Assembly (NCBI RefSeq): GCF_011089875.1
Contig: NZ_JAANAS010000094.1
Span: forward strand, 1-64,000
Direction: 5' to 3'
DNA: 64,000 nt
Source: Psychroflexus maritimus
Lineage (GTDB): Bacteria; Bacteroidota; Bacteroidia; Flavobacteriales; Flavobacteriaceae
Shown here: positions 1-9,416 of the stretch, piece after piece
Layout: each line of letters starts with the position of its first letter
Position numbering within the stretch: position 1 is the stretch's first letter
The notes under the pieces: generated by a model
Database searches by the model: none
The model's input: the letters and a program-made list of their open reading frames with translations, nothing else
What the model was told of the DNA's origin: nothing
Made by a program: the position numbers and the translations under genes

Positions 1-1521
<1,521 letters not shown>

Positions 1522-1602
1522 TATAATCTTTAATATTCTAACAAATAAGAAAGTTGACTTCTCAGGGAACATGCGCTAAATAATCTTAACGCTTTAATTC
1601 AT

Positions 1603-1650
1603 AACTTGTTTTACCAAGTTGTGCTGTCAATTCAATATGTCAATGAACTT
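1603..1650 (-). promoter_or_regulatory. rRNA leader: boxA-like motif and small hairpin
   Basis: In the transcribed leader between the rRNA promoters and 16S, the minus strand reads GTTCATTGACATATTGAA (within 1631-1650), which resembles the conserved leader motif seen before 16S in flavobacterial rRNA operons. It is followed by an inverted repeat AACTTG/CAAGTT (1603-1620). Such elements are usually linked to antitermination or to 16S 5' processing. The assignment rests on motif resemblance only. Confidence 0.35.
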
Positions 1651-1755
1651 CGTTTGAAATTCTAAGAAAGATTTCTATTTAAAAAAAACTTCCTGCTTTT
1701 CGCTGATTTAAAAACCTCTCAATTCCTAAACCTCGTGTCGCCCTCAAAGCGGGTG

Positions 1756-1785
1756 CAAAAGTAATACTAATTTTTAATCTAACAA
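1756..1785 (-). promoter_or_regulatory. rRNA operon promoter P1 (proximal)
   Basis: On the minus strand, TTG (1785-1783) is followed by a 19-nt spacer and TACTTTTG (1763-1756), an exact match to the Bacteroidota -7 consensus TAnnTTTG. The -7 box is followed directly by CACCCGC, an element also found at P2 and, as CACTCGC, at the rpsA and tRNA-His promoters. Confidence 0.8.
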
Positions 1786-1848
1786 GTCTTTTTTTGAAAA
1801 AAATTAAACTAATCTTAAAAGAACTTTTACTCAATTTATTTGCGGGTG

Positions 1849-1880
1849 CAAAACTACAACCTTTTTAAACCCTAAACAAA
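1849..1880 (-). promoter_or_regulatory. rRNA operon promoter P2 (middle)
   Basis: On the minus strand, TTTG (1880-1877), a 20-nt spacer and TAGTTTTG (1856-1849) match the Bacteroidota consensus, again followed directly by CACCCGC. It lies about 93 bp upstream of P1 in the same orientation, as expected for tandem rRNA promoters. Confidence 0.75.
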
Positions 1881-1949
1881 TTTTGTGAAGATTATTTTTA
1901 AGTTAATTTTACGCTATTTCTCAATGAACTTTTACCACTTTCGGGACAG

Positions 1950-1981
1950 CAAAAATACTACCTTTTTTACACATCTTCCAA
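1950..1981 (-). promoter_or_regulatory. rRNA operon promoter P3 (distal)
   Basis: On the minus strand, TTG (1981-1979), a 21-nt spacer and TATTTTTG (1957-1950) match the consensus. The sequence after the box is CTGTCCCG rather than CACCCGC, so it belongs only loosely to the P1/P2 type. Spacing to P2 is about 101 bp. Confidence 0.6.
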
Positions 1982-2104
1982 CTGTTTCTACAAAAAAATA
2001 TAAACTTATTTTTTAAGCATTGAAAATTAATGGGTTGGGAAGGAAAATTAAATCAAACATAAGTCCATAAAATTTGGTTAACGCCAATATCATACAACTA
2101 ATTT

Positions 2105-2500
2105 TACCCCCCCCCATTTGAAAATGGGGGCTATTGAATTTTATTTTTTATAAACTCTAGGATGTATCCGACTCCAGAGGAGTCAAATGTTTATAGATAT
2201 CCAACACCCATTGAAAAGCGCCCCTGTAGGGGTCGCACATATTATTGGATTCAAATTTCACCCCATTTTGATTATGGAGGCTGTTGAATTATTTTTATTG
2301 TCGGCGTAAAATTTCTATGAATTCAATAGAAACAGGATTATCCCGTTTGTAAAATGCAAATTCAAAAACGGGGCTTTAGCCCAAATTATCACAGGGCTGT
2401 TTTTAAATTATTTGGGTTAGGCTTATTAGACTCCTACAGAGTTGTTGGAAAAGGTTACATTTTATTTCTATACACATTTGACCCCGATGGGGTCGATTTG
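2105..2500. repeat. cluster of REP-like short palindromes in intergenic DNA
   Basis: This stretch lacks a credible gene but holds at least five short palindromes: CCCCCATTT-GA-AAATGGGGG (2111-2130), GACTCC-AGA-GGAGTC (2170-2184), CCCC-TGTA-GGGG (2221-2232), GGGCT-TT-AGCCC (2371-2382) and GACCCC-GAT-GGGGTC (2480-2494). The second and last are copies of one unit in opposite orientation: GACYCC-NNN-GGRGTC followed by AAATGT(T/G)TATAGA. The unit near 2221 and the degenerate GACTCCTACAGAGTT near 2429 look like decayed relatives. A second imperfect copy of the first palindrome with its flank lies near 2259-2300. This pattern resembles REP/REPIN elements mobilised by RAYT transposases; no such transposase gene is in the window. 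From 1982 to 2104 I see nothing identifiable. Confidence 0.6.
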
Positions 2501-2521
2501 AACTCAATGAGGTGATTTTTA

Positions 2522-2774
2522 GTACACGACAAAAATCACTTAACAAACTAAATATCAGTAAGATAAGTTGAATTTTTATCGGTTTTTATCTGGTTAACTA
2601 GCTGTATTTCAGCTTATTAAAGCATTATTGCTTAAGTAATGGCTTTAAAAATTAAAAAACACAGAAGAAGAGCAATATAAGTGTTTAGATATGGTCTTTG
2701 ATTATTTATCAAGATGCTTGTTATCAGGAACTAACAAATACAATATTAATCTAAATCAATTTTTTGTCGTGTAC
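2522..2774. mobile_element. putative MITE-like element, 14-bp terminal inverted repeats
   Basis: The left end GTACACGACAAAAA (2522-2535) is repeated exactly in inverted orientation at the right end (2761-2774). Both ends are flanked by the trinucleotide TTA (2519-2521 and 2775-2777), as expected for a 3-bp target duplication. The 225-bp interior carries no credible reading frame. A 3-bp TNA-type duplication is known for part of the IS5 family, but I do not recognise these termini, so the parent element is unknown. Whether it moved can be judged only from other copies in the genome. Confidence 0.5.
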
Positions 2775-2821
2775 TTAGCAATAACTGATATTAGGTCTTC
2801 TAAATCAACAAATTTAGAACT

Positions 2822-2850
2822 AAAAAAAGGAGCTATTAGCTCCTTTTTTT
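2822..2850 (-). terminator. intrinsic terminator after the gyrA-TPR genes
   Basis: Seven A, the palindrome GGAGCTATTAGCTCC (2829-2843) and seven T form a symmetrical terminator usable from both strands. It lies 38 bp beyond the stop of the TPR gene on the minus strand. Confidence 0.85.
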
Positions 2851-2887
2851 ATCAACAAGTACTTCTAACTAAAATAGTTACTTATTA

Positions 2888-4153
2888 CTATTCTGTGAGT
2901 TTTTTCAACTGTACTCTAAGTTTTTCAGCTTCACTATCATTACCTAATTGATAGTGAATATTCATCATAGTTCTTATAGCATCAACATTTTCAGGTTGTA
3001 TTTCTATAACTTTTTCTAGATGAGGTCTTGCTTCAATATAATACTGTTTGCGCTTCTCCTTTAATTCTTCATATTTTTTATTATCAGCAGCCGACATTCC
3101 TAATTGATTCATTTGATTAACAATTGGCTCTTCTTTTTTTAATATTGAAGCGGCAATATTTAAGTGAGGTTCAATCATATCTTCATCTAATTCAATTGCT
3201 TTTTTATAGTATTCAATTGCGCCCTCAACGTCTCCAGCTTGATCAGCTGTTATTCCTAGATTTAAAAAGAGTATAGGATCTTCAGGTCTTAATTTAGTGA
3301 TTTCTTTCATTATTTCCTGATACTTAGCTAAATTATCTAATTGGTAATACAAATCTGCCTCAGCTTGCATAAGTTGCACATCATCAGGATTAGATTCTTT
3401 TGCTCTTTCTATAGCTTTAATCGCTTTTTCTTTCTCCCCTTTTTGAATATAAATTAAGGAAATGTTTTTAGCTATTTCTCCTTTTTTACTTTGTGTTTCT
3501 TCATCGGTGGGATTTATATAATCTCCAGATTGTACAGATAAGTCTCTGTAAGTTTTCGTTTCAAAACGCTGTTTTTCCTTAGTTTCTTTATTTACTGCAA
3601 AATAAGTTGTAGCCTTACCTGTAAAACCTAAGTCTTGTAGTTCTTTATAATAATCTAAAGAGATATCATATTCTTTAGCTGTAACGGCATTACCTGCGGC
3701 ATAATAAAGATATAGCGTATCATTTTTATTCAGCTCATAAGATGCTAGCATTTTCTCAGAAGCAAGCATGTGTTTCCCTTCATTTTGGTTTTGAATAGCT
3801 TGCTCAACCATTGCACCTTGCGTCTTCTGTAGTCCCTCTATAGCATCATTGTCTTCTTTATCTAATTTTTTTGCACTTTCAAAAGCTTTACCTGAGTTAA
3901 TCAAATCTTCTAAGCTTGTATTTAAGCCATCATTCTTTCCTCGTAAAGCTTCTCCTTTTGCAATATAAAAGCGAATCTTCCATCTAGTATTTAATTCGTC
4001 TAATTGTTGTTCTGCTAATTGAATTTCACTTTTAGCTTCATCAAAATTTTCTTTCTCTATAGCTTTCTCTGCATTTTTAACTTCTTTCTTTTGTGCAAAA
4101 ATTCCAAAAGAAATAAACATTACAGCTAACAAAAACATTTTCTTATTAATCAT
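2888..4153 (-). CDS. periplasmic tetratricopeptide repeat protein
   Basis: The 421-aa product starts with a signal peptide (residues 1-20, ending at FGIFA-Q) and has no further membrane segment, so it should be exported. Residues about 220-345 contain TPR units with the usual alternation of small and aromatic residues (YIQKGEKEKAIKAIERA and IEYYKKAIEL), and a further partial unit lies near the C terminus. A second helix-rich region spans residues 30-150. TPR proteins act as assembly scaffolds; no enzymatic motif is visible. It lies 48 bp downstream of gyrA on the same strand and shares its terminator, an order I recall from other flavobacteria, but its role is unknown. ATG start with no alternative nearby. 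Confidence 0.85.
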   Translation of the reverse strand: MINKKMFLLAVMFISFGIFAQKKEVKNAEKAIEKENFDEAKSEIQLAEQQLDELNTRWKIRFYIAKGEALRGKNDGLNTSLEDLINSGKAFESAKKLDKEDNDAIEGLQKTQGAMVEQAIQNQNEGKHMLASEKMLASYELNKNDTLYLYYAAGNAVTAKEYDISLDYYKELQDLGFTGKATTYFAVNKETKEKQRFETKTYRDLSVQSGDYINPTDEETQSKKGEIAKNISLIYIQKGEKEKAIKAIERAKESNPDDVQLMQAEADLYYQLDNLAKYQEIMKEITKLRPEDPILFLNLGITADQAGDVEGAIEYYKKAIELDEDMIEPHLNIAASILKKEEPIVNQMNQLGMSAADNKKYEELKEKRKQYYIEARPHLEKVIEIQPENVDAIRTMMNIHYQLGNDSEAEKLRVQLKKLTE

Positions 4154-4201
4154 TTTGTTTGTTTTAATATTTAGGGTAATAATATAAATTTACTTGTTTT
4201 A

Positions 4202-6742
4202 TTATTTATCGTTAACAGAATTTTGTGGTTGATCTGGAGATTCATCATCTTGGGGCTCACTACCATCATTTAATTGGTCTTCATCAATAGCTATTTTAGC
4301 TACGGCTGCAATAGAATCACCATCTTTTAGATTAACTAATCTTACACCTTGAGTGTTTCTACCCATGGTTCTAATTTGGTCTAGAGATAAACGAATAGCT
4401 ACTCCAGATTTCTTAATTATCATTAATTCATCAGTATCATTTACCGCTTTAACAGCTACAAGATTTCCTGTTTTTTCTGTAATTGAAATAGTTTTTACGC
4501 CTTTTCCACCACGATTAGTTATTCTGTAAACAGCCTCTTCGGTTTCGGGGTCATCTACATAAGTTCTTTTCCCATATCCATTTTCAGAGACCACTAAAAC
4601 CGTTTCTTCTTTAGGTTCATTAATAATTACTAAATCTACTACTTCGTCTAAAGGTCCTCCCAAAGTAATTCCTCTAACACCTGAAGCCCCTCTTCCCATT
4701 GGTCGAGTTTTGCTTTCTTCAAATCGAATGGCTTTACCAGACTTTAAGGCTAACATGACTTCAGATTCTCCGGTGGTTAATTTAGCGGTAAGCAGCTCGT
4801 CTCCTTCTTTAATAGTAATTGCATTAATTCCATTAGACCTAGGTCTTGAATATTGCTCTAGTGAAGTTTTTTTAACTTGGCCTTTTTTAGTTGCCATTAA
4901 AACATAATTACTATTAACGTAGTCTTCGTCTTTTAAATCTTGGGTACAAATAACCGCATTAATTTTATCGTCTGGGGCAATACTAATCAAATTCTGAATA
5001 GCTCTTCCTTTAGAGGCTTTACTTCCTTCAGGAATTTCATACACCCGCATCCAAAAACATTTTCCATTTTGTGTAAAGAACAACATATATTGGTGGTTAG
5101 TTCCTACAAAAAGGTATTCAGAAAAATCTTCATCTCTAGTTGTTGTAGCTTTTTGTCCTACCCCTCCTCTACTTTGGGTTTTGTATTCAGAAAGCGGTGT
5201 TCGTTTAATGTAACCTGCATGCGAGATTGTAATTACAACAGCTTCATCTGGAATCATATCTTCCATACTAAGTGTACCGCCAGAATAATCAATTTCACAC
5301 CTGCGGTCGTCGCCGTATTTTTCTTTAATTTCTAATAATTCATCAGAAATAATTTGCATTCTGCGGTCTTCATTAGATAAGATATCTTTTAAATCGGCAA
5401 TGGTTTCCATCAATTCTTCATACTCAGATCGAAGCTTATCTTGCTCAAGACCTGTTAATTGACGAAGGCGCATTTCTACAATAGCTTTCGCTTGAATTTC
5501 AGTTAACTCAAAACGCTCTATTAATTTAGTTCTTGCTTCATCTGCATTTGAAGAAGCTCTAATAATCTTGATGACTTCATCTATATTATCTGAAGCAATA
5601 ATTAAACCTTCTAATATATGAGCGCGTTCTTCAGCTTTGCGAAGTAAGTATTTAGTTCTCCTAACTACTACATCATGGCGATGTTCAACAAAGTGAACAA
5701 TTAAATCTTTAAGGTTCAGCATCTCTGGACGCCCATTCACCAAGGCAATATTATTGATACTGAATGAAGATTGTAATGCGGTGTGCTTATAAAGGGTATT
5801 TAAAACCACATTTGGAACAGCATCTTTTTTGAGGAAGTAAACAATTCGCATTCCGTTTCTATCAGATTCATCACGGATAAGTGAAATACCTTCAATTTTC
5901 TTATCGTTAATCATGTCGGCCGTTTTCTTAATCATATCGGCTTTATTAACTTGATAAGGAATTTCAGTAACTATGATGCATTCTTTTCCATTCACTTCTT
6001 CAAAATTAGCTTTGGCACGCATTACTACACGACCTCTACCTGTTTTGTAAGCTTCACGAACTCCGTCATAACCGTAAATAGTTCCTCCTGTTGGAAAATC
6101 TGGCGCCGTAATGTGTTGCATCAACTCCTCTACTTCAATAGCTCGGTTATTGATGTAAGCGGTAATTCCATTCACCACTTCGGTTAAGTTGTGTGGTGCC
6201 ATATTAGTTGCCATTCCAACGGCAATTCCGCTAGCTCCATTAACTAAAAGATTAGGAACACGAGTAGGAAGAACAGTGGGTTCTTCTAAGGTATCGTCAA
6301 AATTAAGCGAGTAATCAACAGTTTCTTTATCTATATCAGAGAGCATTTCCTCGCTTATTTTCTTCATTCTAGCCTCTGTATAACGCATTGCCGCGGGGCT
6401 ATCACCATCTACCGAACCAAAGTTACCTTGGCCATCTACTAATTGATAACGCATACTCCATTCTTGAGCCATACGCACCATTGTATCATATACAGAAGTA
6501 TCTCCATGTGGGTGGTATTTACCAAGCACCTCACCTACAATTCTTGCTGATTTTTTATGAGATTTATTTGAAAGAACCCCTAATTCATTCATTCCAAACA
6601 AGACCCTCCTATGCACAGGTTTTAAGCCATCACGCACATCAGGAAGTGCTCTTGATACAATTACAGACATTGAATAATCAATGTACGCAGTTTTCATTTC
6701 ATCCTCAATATTGATAGGAATCAACTGTTCTCCATCTGCCAT
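4202..6742 (-). CDS. gyrA: DNA gyrase subunit A
   Basis: GyrA carries the breakage-reunion site of gyrase, which introduces negative supercoils together with GyrB. The 846-aa length is normal. The N-terminal region holds the quinolone-determining stretch [12 protein letters not shown] (Thr82 and Asp86 at E. coli positions 83 and 87) and the catalytic tyrosine Y121 in [10 protein letters not shown]. The C-terminal half contains the repeated blades of the DNA-wrapping beta-pinwheel. The GyrA-box that normally reads QRRGGKG is QSRGGVG here (about residues 523-529). The tail is acidic and Gln/Pro rich. ParC is the main alternative, but length, wrapping domain and the downstream TPR gene favour GyrA. 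ATG start with an AT-rich leader and no Shine-Dalgarno sequence. Confidence 0.95.
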   Translation of the reverse strand: MADGEQLIPINIEDEMKTAYIDYSMSVIVSRALPDVRDGLKPVHRRVLFGMNELGVLSNKSHKKSARIVGEVLGKYHPHGDTSVYDTMVRMAQEWSMRYQLVDGQGNFGSVDGDSPAAMRYTEARMKKISEEMLSDIDKETVDYSLNFDDTLEEPTVLPTRVPNLLVNGASGIAVGMATNMAPHNLTEVVNGITAYINNRAIEVEELMQHITAPDFPTGGTIYGYDGVREAYKTGRGRVVMRAKANFEEVNGKECIIVTEIPYQVNKADMIKKTADMINDKKIEGISLIRDESDRNGMRIVYFLKKDAVPNVVLNTLYKHTALQSSFSINNIALVNGRPEMLNLKDLIVHFVEHRHDVVVRRTKYLLRKAEERAHILEGLIIASDNIDEVIKIIRASSNADEARTKLIERFELTEIQAKAIVEMRLRQLTGLEQDKLRSEYEELMETIADLKDILSNEDRRMQIISDELLEIKEKYGDDRRCEIDYSGGTLSMEDMIPDEAVVITISHAGYIKRTPLSEYKTQSRGGVGQKATTTRDEDFSEYLFVGTNHQYMLFFTQNGKCFWMRVYEIPEGSKASKGRAIQNLISIAPDDKINAVICTQDLKDEDYVNSNYVLMATKKGQVKKTSLEQYSRPRSNGINAITIKEGDELLTAKLTTGESEVMLALKSGKAIRFEESKTRPMGRGASGVRGITLGGPLDEVVDLVIINEPKEETVLVVSENGYGKRTYVDDPETEEAVYRITNRGGKGVKTISITEKTGNLVAVKAVNDTDELMIIKKSGVAIRLSLDQIRTMGRNTQGVRLVNLKDGDSIAAVAKIAIDEDQLNDGSEPQDDESPDQPQNSVNDK

Positions 6743-6972
6743 AAATTAAGTTTTAAATTAATTTTGTTCAAATGGCTAATTTACATTTTTTTTTTAAATT
6801 ACACTTATAAAAAAACAACTAGTTTTTAACAATAAAAGCCCTTTAGATAACTGCTTTTAACACCAATTATTGAAGGAGTGAAAATCAACCCAATCAATCA
6901 AATAAATCAAATTATTTAAGTTTAAAAAATTAAATAGATTTAGCTATATTAGCCCGAAATTTTAAATTTTCT

Positions 6973-7653
6973 ATGGAACAGCCTATCCTCTTTTTAGACA
7001 ATGCAAAAATCTATCAACGTGATAGTTTAATATTATCCGACGTAAATATCCAAATTAATAAAGGTGAATTCGTTTATTTAATAGGGAAAACGGGGACAGG
7101 AAAAAGTAGTTTTATGAAAACTCTTTATGGCGATTTACCGCTTAAAGAAGGCCAAGGAAACATTGTTGAGTTTGATTTAAGAAAATTAAAAAATAAAGAA
7201 ATTCCTTTTCTAAGAAGAAAGCTTGGGGTGGTTTTTCAAGATTTCAAACTCCTGAATGATAGAAACGTAAAAGAAAACCTCATTTTTGTATTAAAAGCCA
7301 CCGGCTGGAAGGACAAATCTAAAATGGAAACAAGAGTTGAAGAGGTACTAAACAAGGTTGGAATGAAAACTAAGAATTTTAAATTTCCTTACCAACTCTC
7401 GGGTGGGGAACAACAGCGTATAGCTATTGCGCGGGCATTACTAAACGACCCTGAACTTATATTAGCCGATGAACCTACAGGCAACCTTGACCCGCAAACC
7501 TCTGTTGAGGTAATGGAAGTGCTGCAACAAATTAACAAAAACGGAAATACCATCTTAATGGCTACTCATGATTATGCGTTATTGCTTAAATACCCTTCCA
7601 AAACCTTAAAGTGTGATGGACAAAAAGTTTTTGAAGTAGTTCAAAAGAAATAA
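6973..7653 (+). CDS. ftsE: cell division ATP-binding protein FtsE
   Basis: This is a 226-aa ABC ATPase of the FtsE/LolD type. Visible motifs are Walker [10 protein letters not shown] (38-46), Q-loop FQDF near 88-91, signature LSGGEQQR (142-149), Walker B LILADEP (162-168) and the H-loop histidine 199. FtsE works with the membrane protein FtsX at the division site, where the pair controls septal peptidoglycan hydrolases. No ftsX lies next to it here, which is common in Bacteroidota; FtsE is preferred over LolD because of overall length and the start [14 protein letters not shown]. It is divergent from gyrA, with a 230-bp AT-rich gap in which TATATTAG (near 6943) is the only weak -7 candidate. 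Confidence 0.85.
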   Translation: MEQPILFLDNAKIYQRDSLILSDVNIQINKGEFVYLIGKTGTGKSSFMKTLYGDLPLKEGQGNIVEFDLRKLKNKEIPFLRRKLGVVFQDFKLLNDRNVKENLIFVLKATGWKDKSKMETRVEEVLNKVGMKTKNFKFPYQLSGGEQQRIAIARALLNDPELILADEPTGNLDPQTSVEVMEVLQQINKNGNTILMATHDYALLLKYPSKTLKCDGQKVFEVVQKK

Positions 7654-7689
7654 GCTTATACTAAGTTTCTGAAAAGAATAAAAGCTACT

Positions 7690-7714
7690 TTTACCTAAAA
7701 AAAAGTTAGGTTTT
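7690..7714 (+). terminator. possible weak terminator after ftsE
   Basis: ACCTAA (7693-7698) and TTAGGT (7706-7711) can form a short A/T-rich hairpin followed by TTT, 40 bp beyond the ftsE stop. The stem is weak. Confidence 0.4.
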
Positions 7715-7747
7715 AACAACTTCAACAAAACAAAAAAACAAATGATT

Positions 7748-7755
7748 TATCTTTG
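7748..7755 (+). promoter_or_regulatory. candidate -7 box for the DCC-family gene
   Basis: TATCTTTG matches the Bacteroidota -7 consensus exactly and lies about 65 bp before the first start codon. No convincing TTG is found about 19 nt upstream. Confidence 0.45.
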
Positions 7756-7819
7756 TGCGTAACACGAAAAAATTAGGTTATATTTTAAATAATAAAAACG
7801 ATAGCTTGGTTTAAGTGTA

Positions 7820-8278
7820 ATGAAAAACATTGATAAAACAAAATTTATAAATTGGTATTTAATGGACTTACCTAAAGGAAAACAAATTGTATTATTTGAT
7901 GGAGTATGTAACTTTTGTAACGACTCGGTAAGGTTTATCATAAAAAGAGACCAGAACGATTTATTTAGGTTTGCCTCATTACAATCTAATCTGGGAAAAA
8001 AGCTAACGCAAGAAAGAAATATTGATACCAGCAAAATCGATTCTATTGTTCTTATTGATCCAGGGAAAGCTTATTATTTAAAATCGACTGCAGCTTTAGA
8101 AATTTCTAAAAAATTATCTGGAATTTGGCCTGTTCTTGGAATCTTTCTTCACCTCCCTGAAGGACTTAGAAACTGGATTTATGACATTATTGCTAAAAAT
8201 AGGTACCAATGGTTTGGGAAAATGGAAGCTTGCCCAATGCCAACCACTGAAGAGCGTGAAAAGTTTTTAGCCACTTAA
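7820..8278 (+). CDS. DCC-family (DUF393) thiol-disulfide oxidoreductase-like protein
   Basis: The 152-aa product has the family hallmark near its N terminus: LFDGVCNFC, with D27 and the cysteine pair C30 and C33, followed by an alpha/beta core and the late motif FGKMEACPMP. DUF393 proteins have a thioredoxin-like fold and are predicted redox proteins; substrates are not established. There is no signal peptide, so it should be cytoplasmic. Two ATG starts are possible: position 7820, or 7862 (MDLPKGKQ), which would place the motif at residue 13 and is closer to the usual family start. It stands alone, between ftsE and the convergent tRNA-His gene. Confidence 0.8.
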   Translation: MKNIDKTKFINWYLMDLPKGKQIVLFDGVCNFCNDSVRFIIKRDQNDLFRFASLQSNLGKKLTQERNIDTSKIDSIVLIDPGKAYYLKSTAALEISKKLSGIWPVLGIFLHLPEGLRNWIYDIIAKNRYQWFGKMEACPMPTTEEREKFLAT

Positions 8279-8374
8279 AGCTAGAACTTTCTATATAAAG
8301 CTTTTAATAAACTGATTCTGAAGCTTTTTACTTGACCCTTGATTTGGTAACAAAGTAGTTGTTGCAGAAAACAA

Positions 8375-8402
8375 AAAAGGCCATCAATGCAGACGACCTT
8401 TT
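8375..8402 (-). terminator. terminator after tRNA-His
   Basis: On the minus strand AAAAGGTC (8402-8395) and GGCCTTTT (8382-8375) form an eight-pair stem with one G-U pair and a 12-nt loop, followed by more T. It starts 9 bp past the tRNA 3' end. Confidence 0.6.
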
Positions 8403-8410
8403 AAGTTTTA

Positions 8411-8486
<76 letters not shown>

Positions 8487-8511
8487 GTTTAAGCATTACT
8501 AAATGCGAGTG

Positions 8512-8540
8512 CAAATTTAACCTTTATTTTCTTATTGCAA
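8512..8540 (-). promoter_or_regulatory. tRNA-His promoter
   Basis: On the minus strand TTG (8540-8538), an 18-nt spacer and TAAATTTG (8519-8512) match the Bacteroidota consensus and are followed directly by CACTCGC, the element shared with the rRNA and rpsA promoters. The tRNA begins about 25 nt downstream. Confidence 0.7.
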
Positions 8541-8553
8541 AATAATTTTTCAA

Positions 8554-9270
8554 CTAAATTAAATCAAAAATTGAATCCACTGCAGGGTAGCGTTCAACAG
8601 TAAAACCTTCAGCAAAATCTACGTTGATAAGTCGCCCCAAATTCCTTGCTCTATAAGTGACACTATCTAAGAAGTTTGCGCTAGAAATAGGGGTCTTAGG
8701 TGCATTGCTTTTAGGTGAATAGAATTGCGATTCATAAGCTTTTACACTAGCTAATTTTTTTTCCATATATCCAGAAACATCTACCACCACATCTGGTTCT
8801 ATTTCTTTCCATTGTATGTAGTGATAAACCAACTTAGGCCGCCAAGCTTCCTGCGTTTGATTTTCAAAGCTAGTTTCAAGCTTTCTTAAGCCACTTAAAA
8901 AGCAGGCATCACTCACCAATTGACTTGCTTTAGCATGATCTATATGCCGATCTTCAATAGCATTACAAAATACAATTTCGGGTTGAAATCGTCTAATCTG
9001 TTCAATAATTCTTAGTTGATGTGGTTCATCATTTTGAACAAAAGCATCTCTAAACTGAAGGTTTACGCGAGTTTCTGCACCTAAAATTTCTGCTGCTTTA
9101 AGGGCTTCTTGCTTTCTTATTTGTTTACTTCCTCGCGTACCCATTTCTCCTTGCGTTAAATCTACTAAAGCAATTTTTTTTCCTTTACTTACTTCTTTAG
9201 CAAGCACGCCAGAACAACTCAATTCAATGTCGTCTGGATGGGCACCAAAAGCCAAAATATCAACTTTCAT
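8554..9270 (-). CDS. bshB1: bacillithiol biosynthesis deacetylase BshB1
   Basis: BshB1 removes the acetyl group from N-acetylglucosaminyl-L-malate, the second step of bacillithiol synthesis. The 238-aa product belongs to the PIG-L/LmbE zinc deacetylase family: it has the metal-binding motif AHPDD (H11, D13, D14) near the N terminus, the flavobacterial/Bacillus BshB1 block LTQGEMGTRGS, and the later EDRHIDH motif that supplies further metal and catalytic residues. Length matches BshB1 rather than the longer mycothiol MshB. No other bsh gene is adjacent. ATG start followed immediately by the MKVDILAFGAHPDD opening typical of the family. The 146 bp to the next gene hold only AT-rich sequence. 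Confidence 0.92.
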   Translation of the reverse strand: MKVDILAFGAHPDDIELSCSGVLAKEVSKGKKIALVDLTQGEMGTRGSKQIRKQEALKAAEILGAETRVNLQFRDAFVQNDEPHQLRIIEQIRRFQPEIVFCNAIEDRHIDHAKASQLVSDACFLSGLRKLETSFENQTQEAWRPKLVYHYIQWKEIEPDVVVDVSGYMEKKLASVKAYESQFYSPKSNAPKTPISSANFLDSVTYRARNLGRLINVDFAEGFTVERYPAVDSIFDLI

Positions 9271-9416
9271 TTATTTTTTTTTTAGCAATTTTAGAAAGGC
9301 TTTAAAGTTATTTACGAGATTTAAAGCTTATTCTTTTTATTGCGAATTCTTACTAGTTTAAAAACCTTACAAATAAAAACTATCTTTAAAAACAAGCAAA
9401 ACCTGTTTTGAATAGC

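Noticed and set aside
2691-2951. An 86-codon plus-strand frame ending inside the TPR gene
   Set aside because: It crosses a terminator hairpin and an inverted-repeat end, overlaps a conserved gene on the other strand and has no recognisable content.
4940-5335. A 131-codon frame antisense to gyrA
   Set aside because: Shadow of the gyrA coding strand; the low-complexity hydrophobic and aromatic content is typical of antisense frames.
6484-6515. GyrA Thr82 in the quinolone-determining region
   Set aside because: Thr at this position is the normal flavobacterial residue, not a resistance mutation.
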